This document shows positions 48,254 to 57,001 of a stretch of DNA of 64,000 nucleotides, piece after piece (position 1 is the first letter of the stretch; the number at the start of each line of letters is the position of its first letter). The stretch is from positions 5,270,001-5,334,000 of the forward strand of contig NZ_CP115669.1 in NCBI RefSeq assembly GCF_029203285.1. The letters are read 5' to 3'. A program made the translations under genes and the position numbers. Under the pieces are notes generated by a model. That model was not told the origin of the DNA. It did not search any database and saw nothing but the letters and a program-made list of their open reading frames with translations. The DNA comes from Pseudomonas sp. PSE14 (GTDB taxonomy: Bacteria > Pseudomonadota > Gammaproteobacteria > Pseudomonadales > Pseudomonadaceae).

Positions 48254-49146
48254 GACCTCACTCGAATACGCTTGCCGTCCTTTGCCGCCATCTCACCTTC
48301 GAGCAACCCATCCAACTCGGTCGGATCGACCTTCGGTACGACGCTTGCCGGCAACCGGCTGTCCCGCGACAGATTGAAGAGCTTCAGGGAATAGCGGGGC
48401 ATGACCTGCTCGGCCACAACCCGGAAGCTGGGCAGGATATAGTCGTCGAAATCCTCGTCGAGGCTGCTGGGCAAGGCCGCCGCACCTGTTTCGTAGAAGC
48501 GACCGATGCTCTTGTGTAAATCCATTCCAACGATGAAAACCTGATTGAAGCCCAGGTGACAGGCCAACTGCGTCGCGGCGTAGGGTATGGTGCGGGCGCC
48601 GAAATAGCCCTTGCTCATATCGCGGCTGAAGCCGATACGATTGGCCTTTCTGCGCCACAGGGAAAACCCGCAGATCAGATCGGGATCTTTGCGGACGGAC
48701 CATGCATAAGAGCGATCCGAACGCACTGCCACGCCATGCATGCGATTGACCCTCTCCAGCAACATGACCTCCGTTCTCTGCGACAACACGGAGGCGTCAT
48801 ACCGATGAAGCGCCTGGAAGCAATCCAGGCTCATGGCCAGGTTTACTGCGCTGCGCGCGCCCAGACAAGCGAGATCCGGGCGATCACGTACGAAACCAGG
48901 ATCATCGCAGATATAGAAGAACGGACTGATCTGCTGGTCGGCGCAACGAACGATGGAGCCATTCATGGCGATGACCGGCCAATCCGCATAGCGGGACAGC
49001 GGAAACTCTCCGGCGGACGGCCCGGAAGCCAGCAGGAACACACTGCCCTGGTGGCGCCCGCGACAGACCCCGAACTCAGCGATGGGAATACGAATGTCCC
49101 CCTCACTCAGCCAGCGTCGACCACTTTCTAGCTTCAGTTCCAGCAT
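48250..49146 (-). CDS. DUF115/6-HMP-kinase-like or GT42-like protein
   Basis: A 298-residue protein whose front half reads GSVFLLASGPSAGEFPLSRYADWPVIAMNGSIVRC and FYICDDPGFVRDR. This GPS-hydrophobic-N pattern occurs in DUF115 (MptE/motility-accessory) proteins and in GT42-type sialyltransferase folds, so it may be a nucleotide-sugar enzyme of the LPS core. The end includes FIVGMDLHKSIGRFYETG. No clear ribosome site was seen: ATG 49144-49146 or TTG 49150-49152 are both possible. It is coupled to the acetyltransferase downstream. Confidence 0.7.
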   Translation of the reverse strand: MLELKLESGRRWLSEGDIRIPIAEFGVCRGRHQGSVFLLASGPSAGEFPLSRYADWPVIAMNGSIVRCADQQISPFFYICDDPGFVRDRPDLACLGARSAVNLAMSLDCFQALHRYDASVLSQRTEVMLLERVNRMHGVAVRSDRSYAWSVRKDPDLICGFSLWRRKANRIGFSRDMSKGYFGARTIPYAATQLACHLGFNQVFIVGMDLHKSIGRFYETGAAALPSSLDEDFDDYILPSFRVVAEQVMPRYSLKLFNLSRDSRLPASVVPKVDPTELDGLLEGEMAAKDGKRIRVRS

Positions 49147-49226
49147 ATGCAAATCGTAAATTCGTCAATGAAGTCGCCAGGGACCGCTGCGCCAAGGCCA
49201 AGGAAAAGTGGGAGTCGGAGCGCCCC

Positions 49227-50360
49227 CTAGTGGGCTCCGGCAACGAGCGCCTTCACCAGCGGCAAGCTCCAGAACTCCCGACGCACGGCGCCGTCGGAGA
49301 AGCGCGTCTGCAGGCGTTGCTCCATCTGTTGCGCGCAGGCCTCGCGCTGGCCGCGGTCGAGCGCCGCCATATGTCCAAGGCCTTCGGCCAGGGCTTTCTC
49401 GTCGCGCAGCGGGAACAGGATGCCGACGCCTTCGACCACTTCGCTGGCGCCGCCACCTGCGCTCGCGATCACCGGCACGCCCGCAGCCATCGCCTCCAGC
49501 AGGACCATGCCGAACGGTTCATGGTCGGAGCTCAGGGCGAACACGTCGAACGCCTTGAAATAACGCTTGGCATCGGGAACCTGGCCGAGGAACAGCACGC
49601 GCTCGGCGATACCCAGTTCGCGAGCCAGATCCTTGAGGTCTTCTTCCAGGCGGCCCTTGCCGAGAATCGCCAGCAGGCTGTTGTGCGGCAGGCGCGGCAG
49701 TGCCTGGGCAAAGCCGCGCAGCAGGGTGGCCTGGTCCTTGTCCGGATGCAGGCGGCCGACGTTGCCGACCACCCAGGCGTTGTCCGCCAGCCCCAGGTGC
49801 TGACGCGCAGGATAGCGGTCGACCTGCTGCACCTGCAGCGCATCGACGTCGACCCGGTTGTAGAGGGTCTCGATGCGCTCCTGCGGCCAGGCAGGCAGGC
49901 AGGCGCGGATTTCGTCGCGCACCGCGTTCGAGACGCCCAGCAGACTCAGGCGCTCGGCGAAGATGCGCGCGAACAGCTTGCGCCCCAGGCGCTGAAAATC
50001 ACCGAAGCCGTGGTGCACGCCGATGATCGGCAGCCGGGTGCCGAGCATGGCGATCCAGGTCGGTTTGAAGCGGTGCGCAATGCAGAAGCGGAAGTCCCGG
50101 GAGCGGGCGATTTCGCGTAGATCGCGGATCGCCTTGAGCTTCAACCCGCGGATGTCCCGCGAGCTGTAGTCGAGGAACAGCACCTCGTCGCTGGCGCAGC
50201 CGGAGGCCACTTCCGGGTCGGGCGCGCCGGTGAGGAACACCGTGGTGACCCGGTAGCCGGTGCCGGCGAACAGGCTGGCATATTGACGGGCGCAATCCAG
50301 GAAGGGCCCGTCATAGCCGTGGCAGAACTGCAGGACGCGCGGTTCAGCCGAGCGAGTCAT
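49227..50360 (-). CDS. wapH: GT4 core glycosyltransferase (WapH type)
   Basis: A 377-residue GT-B enzyme. The acceptor half has FCHGYDGPFLDCARQYASLF and IGVHHGFGDFQRLGRK; the donor half has VGNVGRLHPDKDQATLLRGFAQ and the ExxxxxxxE motif EPFGMVLLEAMAAGVPVIAS. It corresponds by order to PAO1 PA5004 (wapH), a core glucosyltransferase. I chose the ATG at 50358-50360; it overlaps the end of the carbamoyltransferase gene by 17 nt. Confidence 0.87.
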   Translation of the reverse strand: MTRSAEPRVLQFCHGYDGPFLDCARQYASLFAGTGYRVTTVFLTGAPDPEVASGCASDEVLFLDYSSRDIRGLKLKAIRDLREIARSRDFRFCIAHRFKPTWIAMLGTRLPIIGVHHGFGDFQRLGRKLFARIFAERLSLLGVSNAVRDEIRACLPAWPQERIETLYNRVDVDALQVQQVDRYPARQHLGLADNAWVVGNVGRLHPDKDQATLLRGFAQALPRLPHNSLLAILGKGRLEEDLKDLARELGIAERVLFLGQVPDAKRYFKAFDVFALSSDHEPFGMVLLEAMAAGVPVIASAGGGASEVVEGVGILFPLRDEKALAEGLGHMAALDRGQREACAQQMEQRLQTRFSDGAVRREFWSLPLVKALVAGAH

Positions 50361-52101
50361 AGGCCGCCGCGCCATCCTTGACCACCAGGATGTCCTGCAT
50401 GATCAGGTATTGCAGGTCCGACCCGTAGAACATGTTCAGCGCGTCGGTGGGCGAGCAGATCATCGGCTCGCCACGGCGGTTCAGCGAGGTGTTGAGCGCC
50501 ACGCCGTTTCCGGTGAGTTTCTCCAGCTCCTTCATCATGTCGTAGTAGCGCGGGTTGAACTCGCGCTTGAGGACCTGGGCGCGGGAGGTGCCGTCCTCAT
50601 GGACGACTTCCGGCACGCGGGTCTTCCACTCTTCGTTGACTTCGAAGGTGAAGGTCATGAACGGCGCCGGGTGGTCGATCTTGAACATCTGCGGGCCGAC
50701 GGTATCCAGCATCGACGGGCAGAAGGGCCTCCAGCGCTCGCGGAACTTGATCTGCGCGTTGATGCGGTCGGCGACGCCGGGAACGCTCGGGCAACCGATG
50801 ATCGAGCGGCCACCGAGGGCGCGCGGGCCGAACTCCATGCGGCCCTGGAACCAGGCCACCGGGTTGCCATCCACCAGTACCTTGGCGATCAGCTCGGGCA
50901 CGTTGTCGATCTTGCGCCATACCGGCTTGGCCTCGTGGCGGGCGCAGGCGGCGATGACGTCTTCGTTGCTGTATTCCGGGCCGAGGTAGACGTGCTCCAT
51001 CTTCTCGACCGGCACGCCGCGCTCCCAGGACACGTACGCGGCGGCGCCAACGGCGGTGCCGGCGTCGCTGGCCGCGGGCTGCACGTACAGCTCCTTGACC
51101 TCGGGACGGGCGATGATCTTCTGGTTGAGCTTGACGTTCAGCGCGCAGCCGCCGGCGAAGGCGATCTTGCCGGTCTCGCGGATGATGTCGCCCAGGTAGT
51201 AATCCATCATTTCCAGCGCCAGCTTCTCGAACAGTGCCTGGATGCTGGCGGCGTAGTGGATGTACGGATCGTCGGCGATATCGCCTTCACGCTTCGGGCC
51301 GAGCCACTCGATCAGCTTGGGCGAGAAGTAGTAGCCCTTGCCCTTTTCCTTGTAGCGACGGAAGCCGATGACGTTGGCGTAGTCGGTGTTGATGATCAGC
51401 TCGCCGTTCTCGAACTTGGCCAGGCGGGAGAAATCGTACTTGCTGGCGTCGCCGTAGGGCGCCATGCCCATGACCTTGAACTCGCCGTCGAGCATGTCGA
51501 AGCCGAGGTATTCGGTCAGCGCGCCGTACAGGCCGCCCAGGGAGTCCGGATCGTAGAACTCCTTGATCTTGTGGATCTTGCCGTTCTCGCCGTAGCCGAA
51601 GAAGGTGGTGGCGTACTCGCCCTTGCCGTCGATCCCGAGGATCGCGGTCTTCTCCTTGAAGCCCGAGCAGTGGTAGGCGCTGGAGGCGTGGGCCAGGTGG
51701 TGTTCGACCGGCTGGATCTTGGTTTTCTTCAGGTCGAAGCCCAGCTGCTGCAGGCACCACTGGATACGCTTGTAGTAGCGGTGGTAGCGGCGGTTGCCGA
51801 GCAGGATGGCGTCCAGCGCGCGGTCGGGCGCGTAGGCGTAGCGCTTGGCGTAGTGCCAGCGGGCCTTGTCGAAGATGCTGATGGGGGCGAAGGGAATGGC
51901 CACCACGTCAACGTCCGACGGCTTGATCCCGGCCTGCTCCAGGCAGAACTTGGCCGACTCGTAGGGCATACGGTTCTTCGCGTGCTTGTCGCGGACGAAG
52001 CGCTCTTCTTCGACGGCCGCGACCAGCTTGCCGTCGATGTACAGGGCGGCGGAAGGGTCATGGCTTACGGCGCCGGACAGGCCGAGGATGGTCAATGCCA
52101 C
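50344..52101 (-). CDS. NodU/CmcH-family carbamoyltransferase of the LPS core
   Basis: A 585-residue carbamoyltransferase. The N-terminal Kae1-like domain has ILGLSGAVSHDPSAAL, HHLAHASSAYHCSGF and ILGIDGKGEYATTFFG; the C-terminal part has GRMEFGPRALGGRSIIG and NTSLNRRGEPMICSPTDAL. The P. aeruginosa core carries an O-carbamoyl group on the second heptose, and this gene (type of PA5005, called wapO in some reviews as I recall) is the likely source. It lies 5 bp after the kinase gene. Confidence 0.9.
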   Translation of the reverse strand: MALTILGLSGAVSHDPSAALYIDGKLVAAVEEERFVRDKHAKNRMPYESAKFCLEQAGIKPSDVDVVAIPFAPISIFDKARWHYAKRYAYAPDRALDAILLGNRRYHRYYKRIQWCLQQLGFDLKKTKIQPVEHHLAHASSAYHCSGFKEKTAILGIDGKGEYATTFFGYGENGKIHKIKEFYDPDSLGGLYGALTEYLGFDMLDGEFKVMGMAPYGDASKYDFSRLAKFENGELIINTDYANVIGFRRYKEKGKGYYFSPKLIEWLGPKREGDIADDPYIHYAASIQALFEKLALEMMDYYLGDIIRETGKIAFAGGCALNVKLNQKIIARPEVKELYVQPAASDAGTAVGAAAYVSWERGVPVEKMEHVYLGPEYSNEDVIAACARHEAKPVWRKIDNVPELIAKVLVDGNPVAWFQGRMEFGPRALGGRSIIGCPSVPGVADRINAQIKFRERWRPFCPSMLDTVGPQMFKIDHPAPFMTFTFEVNEEWKTRVPEVVHEDGTSRAQVLKREFNPRYYDMMKELEKLTGNGVALNTSLNRRGEPMICSPTDALNMFYGSDLQYLIMQDILVVKDGAAAYDSLG

Positions 52102-52106
52102 AGGGT

Positions 52107-53594
52107 CTAGCCTCTTTCATCTGGGCGGGTGCCGGGCACCCGCGGTAAACGTTCGTCGAGCAGCTGGTGCAGTGCGCTGCCCTCTGGCCAGTTGCGCAGG
52201 AAGCGCGCACGGTCACGGGCATAGGCGCGGGCGAAGCTCGCTTCTCGCGAGTGGCGCTGCATGGCATCGAGGTCGATCAAGGACCATTGCCCACCTTCGC
52301 CCTGCTCCTGCCAGAACAGGTTGTGCCCCTTCAGGTCGCCATGGCTGATGCGCTCACGCACCAGCGCCGCGAACAGTCTGTCCAGGGCCGCAAGCTCTGT
52401 TTCCGGCGGCAGGCCGCCCCCCTCCGGTTGGTCCAGGTAGGGTTTGAAACGGTCGATTATATCCTGACCCGCCAGGTAATCGGTAATCAGGAAGGCCGGG
52501 CCACGCAGCCAGAACCAACGACGTTCGAGCACCGCCAGCGGGCGCGGGGTGGCGATGCCGAGGAAGTCCAGGCGGTTGCCCTCGCGCCAGGAGCCCCAGG
52601 CGCGACTCGGGCGCCAGAAGCGCTTGAACCAGTGCAGCAGGTTCTTGATGTTGTAACGCTTGATGACCAGCGGGCGGCCATCGAGCTCGACCTTGGCGAC
52701 GGTCGCCGCGCCGCCGGTCTTGTAGATGTGCCCCTTGGCGATGAAAGCATCCGGATCGGCCAGCAGCGGCTGCAGGCCTGGCTCTTCCTCGCGACGCACC
52801 GCGCGCAGGCCGAACGGGCCCTTGAACACGCTGAACAGGCTGCAGTCGCGGGCGATCTTCTTCATCAGGTCGCCCACGCGCCAGCGGCGCACCTTGGCGA
52901 TTTCCTTCTGCAGGGCTTCCAGCGGCAGCGCGTGCTCGCCGTTGGCCAGCAGATAGTGGATCAGCAGTTCTTCGAGGTACGGATCGAGGCTGGCCGGTAA
53001 TTGGGCAAAGAACACGCCGAGGTTTTCCAACACCTGCTTGCGCGACAAGGGCTGGCCGGGCGTTTCAGTACGGATGCCAGCACCATCGATCAGGTACAGC
53101 CTGCCGCCATGGCGCAGCAGATTGTCCAGGTGCAGGTCCTCCTGCCACAGGCCCTTGGCATGCATCTGAGCGATAGCGGTCAGGGCTTCGGCAATGATCG
53201 CGGCCTGTTCATCGGACAGAACCGACTGGCCTTCCACCGCGCGCCAGGCATCCCAGAGGCTCTGGGCGTTATCCAGGAATTCGAAGAGCAGCCAGCCGCC
53301 CTCGCCGTCCTTGAGGCCGTCGGCCAGCAGAGTCGGCGTGGTCAGGCCCTGCTCGGCGAGCAGGCGCACGCCTTCGCGCTCACGCTGGAAGTGCCGCGCG
53401 GCCTTGCCGCCGACCAGCAACTTGGCCAGCACCGGGCGGCCGCGCCAATTGGCCGCGCCAACATAGCGCTGTCCAGGCAGAGTGCGAAGCAGGCTATCCA
53501 GGCGCAGCTCGGCGGCGCCGGCGCCATCCTCCAGCTCGACGCGCAGCGGCAGCGCGGGGGTGCGGCCGGCGTCGCGCAGGGCAGACAACCTCAT
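52107..53594 (-). CDS. Protein with two tandem kinase-like domains, LPS core locus
   Basis: A 495-residue protein (type of PAO1 PA5006) with two kinase folds in a row. Domain 1 (about 30-240) has LAKLLVGGKAARHFQRE, the catalytic loop QEDLHLDNLL (Asp153) and LIDGAG (170-173). Domain 2 (about 280-495) has LVIKRYNIK (Lys312), the loop SHGDLKGHNLF (Asp420) and LIDLDAM (Asp441). Both keep catalytic-loop Asp residues, so both may be active. Likely role: phosphorylation of core heptoses. Its ATG overlaps the previous stop by 4 nt. Confidence 0.87.
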   Translation of the reverse strand: MRLSALRDAGRTPALPLRVELEDGAGAAELRLDSLLRTLPGQRYVGAANWRGRPVLAKLLVGGKAARHFQREREGVRLLAEQGLTTPTLLADGLKDGEGGWLLFEFLDNAQSLWDAWRAVEGQSVLSDEQAAIIAEALTAIAQMHAKGLWQEDLHLDNLLRHGGRLYLIDGAGIRTETPGQPLSRKQVLENLGVFFAQLPASLDPYLEELLIHYLLANGEHALPLEALQKEIAKVRRWRVGDLMKKIARDCSLFSVFKGPFGLRAVRREEEPGLQPLLADPDAFIAKGHIYKTGGAATVAKVELDGRPLVIKRYNIKNLLHWFKRFWRPSRAWGSWREGNRLDFLGIATPRPLAVLERRWFWLRGPAFLITDYLAGQDIIDRFKPYLDQPEGGGLPPETELAALDRLFAALVRERISHGDLKGHNLFWQEQGEGGQWSLIDLDAMQRHSREASFARAYARDRARFLRNWPEGSALHQLLDERLPRVPGTRPDERG

Positions 53595-54346
53595 GCGCGG
53601 CCTTCCTTCTTCTTGCGGCGAGCGCCCAGGCGGCGGTACCAGTCGTCGACCTCGCGGCCGCTGGCCGAGGTGCCGAGATAGGCCGCCAGCAGGTTGCGCA
53701 CGTCAGTCTCGTTCCAGTCCGGCGCGCGGCGCAGCAGCGGTTCGAGATCGCGCACGCGGTCGCGCTGGCCGAACCACAGCGGACGGGTCTTCTCCAGGTC
53801 GATCAGGGTCGCTTCATAGGCGTCGTCCGTCTCGCGCAGGAAAATGTGCTTGGGGTAGAAGCAGCCATGCATCTGCCCGGCCTCGTGCAGGCGGCGGGCA
53901 AGCATGCCGCAGGCGTGCAGGATGGCCTGGCGCCGCTCGGCGGAGAGGTTCGACCAGCCCTGCAGCAGGCTGTCCAGGTCGCGCCAGCCATCCAGGGCAC
54001 GGGTCATCAGGATTGCCCGGCGTTCGCCGCCGACCTGCCGCGCGCCAAAGAAGGCCGCCTGCATCGAGGGGATGCCAAGCTGGTGGTAGCGCTGGATATT
54101 GCGGAACTCGCGGCTGAAGGTCGGCTCGCCCATGGGCTTGCGGACGCTGCGGGTCAGGTGATTGCTCTGGCGCTTGAGATAGTAGGCGGTGCCGTCCAGC
54201 TCCAGGCGATAGACACTGCTCCAGCCACCACGCTCGGTGTTGGGTTCGTCCACGGCTTCCAGCTCAAGGTTCCACAGGGCATCGAAATCGGCCAGGGCGT
54301 TGCGCTCGAGCAGCGCCTGATCGTCGCTGGCAATGAAATCCTTCAC
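53591..54346 (-). CDS. InaA-type LPS core kinase-like protein (PA5007 type)
   Basis: A 251-residue kinase-fold protein. It shows WSSVYRLELDGTAYYLKRQSNHL (nucleotide Lys), then MHGCFYPKHIFLRETDD (catalytic loop with the HGCFYPKH form) and ATLIDLEKTRPLW as the DFG equivalent. Proteins of this type assist phosphorylation of the inner-core heptoses together with WaaP. The start is GTG 54344-54346, overlapping the previous stop (GTGA); a longer upstream reading is out of character. Confidence 0.87.
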   Translation of the reverse strand: MKDFIASDDQALLERNALADFDALWNLELEAVDEPNTERGGWSSVYRLELDGTAYYLKRQSNHLTRSVRKPMGEPTFSREFRNIQRYHQLGIPSMQAAFFGARQVGGERRAILMTRALDGWRDLDSLLQGWSNLSAERRQAILHACGMLARRLHEAGQMHGCFYPKHIFLRETDDAYEATLIDLEKTRPLWFGQRDRVRDLEPLLRRAPDWNETDVRNLLAAYLGTSASGREVDDWYRRLGARRKKKEGRA

Positions 54347-55077
54347 TCGCGTCCCTCGAAGAAATGGACGATCTGCCGGACACGCTTCTTGTCCGACACG
54401 TTCAATCGTTCGCGACGCCGGTACAGCAGGTAGAACTGCAGGCGCTGCGTGTAGGAAAGATGGTGCTTGGCGACCTTGTCGAGGGTCGCCAGGTCCTTGG
54501 TGATGCGGTAGCGCAGCATGAAGCTGACCCAGTAGCCGCCGATAGGGCAATCGATGAAATACACCTTGCCGGTTTCATCCACCAGGATGTTTCGCCACTT
54601 CAGGTCGTTATGGGTGAAGTGGTGGTCATGCATGATCCGCGTGTAGCTCGCCAACTGCCTGCTGACGTGCTCGACCCAGGCGCGATCCTTCAAGCGCGGG
54701 TCGTTGCGCTTGGCCAGGGCGTGGAGGTCCTCGGTGCCGACCAGCTCGCGGGTGATGATCGCGCCACGGGCGAAGGCGCCGTCCACGCGCTCAAGACCAT
54801 GGGCCACCACCTGCGCCGTGGGGATGCCCCACTTGGCGAACTGCTTGAGGTTCTGCCACTCGGCCTTGACCCGGGGGCGCGGCAGATAGCGGCGAAAGCC
54901 CTTGCCCGGCTTGCGGTAGCGCTTGACGTAGTAGCGCACACCCGCGCGCTCCACGCGGATGACATCGGACATCGCATCCTTGGTGATGCGATCGCCGTCG
55001 AGGGCGAACACGGCATCCAGGCTGCCGAAGTCGGCGGCCAGGTGCTGGTAGTCGGCTTCGAGTGCCCAGCCGGCCAT
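54343..55077 (-). CDS. InaA-type LPS core kinase-like protein (PA5008 type)
   Basis: A 244-residue kinase-fold protein with YYVKRYRKPGKGFRRYL (nucleotide Lys), HHFTHNDLKWRNILVDETGKVYFIDCPIGGYW (catalytic loop HNDLKWRN and D of FIDCP). Both key motifs look intact, so it is probably an active sugar kinase (type of PAO1 PA5008). Its ATG shares one base with the waaP stop (TGATG). Confidence 0.88.
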   Translation of the reverse strand: MAGWALEADYQHLAADFGSLDAVFALDGDRITKDAMSDVIRVERAGVRYYVKRYRKPGKGFRRYLPRPRVKAEWQNLKQFAKWGIPTAQVVAHGLERVDGAFARGAIITRELVGTEDLHALAKRNDPRLKDRAWVEHVSRQLASYTRIMHDHHFTHNDLKWRNILVDETGKVYFIDCPIGGYWVSFMLRYRITKDLATLDKVAKHHLSYTQRLQFYLLYRRRERLNVSDKKRVRQIVHFFEGRE

Positions 55078-55883
55078 CAGAGCAGGTCTCCATAACGTTG
55101 CTTGCGGTCGTACAGCTTGGCCGCCTTGCGCTCCATCCACGCCAGCAGCGCGGCCTCGTCGCGCAGGATGTCACGCAGCGTCTTACCGAAGTAATCGCGC
55201 AGGAAGCGCAGTTTGTCGCGGCGCGTCAGGCCGATGTCCAGCGCGGAGAAGTACAGCGCGGCCAGGTCCTTGTTGCGCCAGCGGCGCGGTGTGGAATCAC
55301 GGGTCTGGGCGCGGTGCAGGTCGATCACCGACAGGCGCAGGTCATCAGCACTGATAGGGCGATCGGTGTGCAGCAGGAAATGGCAGATGTAGCAGTCGCG
55401 GTGGTTCACCCCGGCGCGGTGCATGGTGCCGACCATCTTCGCCACTTCGGCGATCAGCGCGCGTTTGAGGCGCGGCTCCGGCGGCTGCTGCCGCCAGTCC
55501 AGCGACAGGACCTCCAGGTCGGTGGTCGGCGCCAGCTCCTCGGTGATGATGAAGGAATGCTGGGCGGCCGGGTTGCCGCCGCGCTCGCCATAGGCCACCG
55601 AGGTCATGGTCGCAACGCCGGCCTGGTGCAGGCGCTCCAGGGCGCGCTGTTCCTGGCCCGCGCCGAGCACCGGCAGCTTCACGCTGAACAGGTTCTTGAC
55701 GATCTCGCCCCAGCCGATGCCACGATGAATCTTCACGAAGTAGCCGCGCCCGTCGACTTCGGTGCGCAGCGTACGGCGCCCTTCCAGCTCGCGGTAGACC
55801 TTGCCCTGCAGGCGCTCGACCTCAGTGAAGGGGTCCTTGCCGACCCAGAGGGTCTTGAACGGCTCGTGCAGTTCGAGCTTCAT
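55077..55883 (-). CDS. waaP: LPS core heptose(I) kinase WaaP
   Basis: A 268-residue kinase that phosphorylates heptose I of the inner core; essential for P. aeruginosa viability. The nucleotide Lys is in YFVKIHRGIGWGEIVKNLFS, the catalytic loop is GVNHRDCYICHFLLH, and LSVIDLHRAQ is the DFG equivalent. ATG 55881-55883 overlaps the waaG stop by 4 nt. Full family length. Confidence 0.96.
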   Translation of the reverse strand: MKLELHEPFKTLWVGKDPFTEVERLQGKVYRELEGRRTLRTEVDGRGYFVKIHRGIGWGEIVKNLFSVKLPVLGAGQEQRALERLHQAGVATMTSVAYGERGGNPAAQHSFIITEELAPTTDLEVLSLDWRQQPPEPRLKRALIAEVAKMVGTMHRAGVNHRDCYICHFLLHTDRPISADDLRLSVIDLHRAQTRDSTPRRWRNKDLAALYFSALDIGLTRRDKLRFLRDYFGKTLRDILRDEAALLAWMERKAAKLYDRKQRYGDLL

Positions 55884-57001
55884 GCGCGCTCCCGCAGGAT
55901 CAGGTCGGCGGCATGCTGCGGCATGCTGTAGAGATCGGCGGTGTCGGCGAAGCCCAGGCCATTGCGCGACCATTCGGCACGCGCGGCATCGTCCTCCAGC
56001 ATGTCCTTGAGCATGGCGTTGAAAGCGTCCTGCTCGAAGGGCGACGGCACTACCCGGCCGGCCTTGGCTTCGTCGATGTAGTGGGCGTAGCCGCAGACAT
56101 CGGTGACCAGCACCGGCAGCCCCGCCACCACCGCTTCCAGCAGCACGGTGCCGGTGTTTTCGTTGTACGCCGGGTGGATCAGCAGGTCGGCGCCCAGCAG
56201 GAAGCGCGGGATGTCGCTGCGCCCCTTGAGGATCTGCACGTTGTCCGACAGCCCCAGCGCCTTCACCTGCAGGAGGAAGGGCTTGGGGTCGTCCTGGCCG
56301 ATGGCGATCAGCCGGGTGCGCTTGCGCAGCGAACGCGGCAACGCGGCCAGCGCCTTCAGGCTGCGATCCAGGCCCTTGGTCTTGAAGCCGGAGCCGATCT
56401 GCACCAGCAGCAGGTCGTCATCGGCCAGCTTGAACTCGCGACGGAACTCGGCGCGGATATCGGCGGCGTTGGCCGGCGCGCGGCGATCCTGGGCGATGCC
56501 CGGCGGCAGCAGATGGAAACGCGCTTCCGGGGTGCGGTAGTGCTTGATGAACAGCGGCTGCTGGACTTCGGAAATCATCAGGATCTCGGTCTTGGACTCG
56601 GGCGCGAACACCGCGCGCTCGTAGTCGGCGAAGTGCTTGTAGCGGCCCCAGCGACGGTAGATCGGATTGCGCAGCGTCTGCGCCTTGTCCTCGAAACAGC
56701 CGTCGGCGGCGTAGTAGAGGTCCAGACCCGGCATCTTGTTGAAGCCGATCACCCGATCCACCGGCGAGCGCGCGAGATCGGCGGCCAGCCAGGCGCTGAA
56801 CTTCTCGTTGCGGCGATGGTTGAACAGCGCCTTCACCGGCGCCACGCGCACATCGAAACCGGGCGGAATCTCGCCCTCCCAGATCGGCGTGTAGACGCGA
56901 ATGGCGTGGCCGCGTTTCTGGCACTCCAGGGCGATGCGCATGAAGTCGCGCTGCAGCCCGCCGAACGGGAAGTATTTATAGAGGACGAAAGCCAGGGTCA
57001 T
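55880..57001 (-). CDS. waaG: LPS core glycosyltransferase WaaG
   Basis: A 373-residue GT4 enzyme that adds the first outer-core hexose to heptose II. The start FVLYKYFPFGGLQRDFMRIA is the family signature; the donor half has GSGFKTKGLDRSLKAL and the motif NENTGTVLLEAVVAGLPVLVTD. The ATG at 56999-57001 overlaps the waaC stop by 4 nt. Confidence 0.96.
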   Translation of the reverse strand: MTLAFVLYKYFPFGGLQRDFMRIALECQKRGHAIRVYTPIWEGEIPPGFDVRVAPVKALFNHRRNEKFSAWLAADLARSPVDRVIGFNKMPGLDLYYAADGCFEDKAQTLRNPIYRRWGRYKHFADYERAVFAPESKTEILMISEVQQPLFIKHYRTPEARFHLLPPGIAQDRRAPANAADIRAEFRREFKLADDDLLLVQIGSGFKTKGLDRSLKALAALPRSLRKRTRLIAIGQDDPKPFLLQVKALGLSDNVQILKGRSDIPRFLLGADLLIHPAYNENTGTVLLEAVVAGLPVLVTDVCGYAHYIDEAKAGRVVPSPFEQDAFNAMLKDMLEDDAARAEWSRNGLGFADTADLYSMPQHAADLILRERA

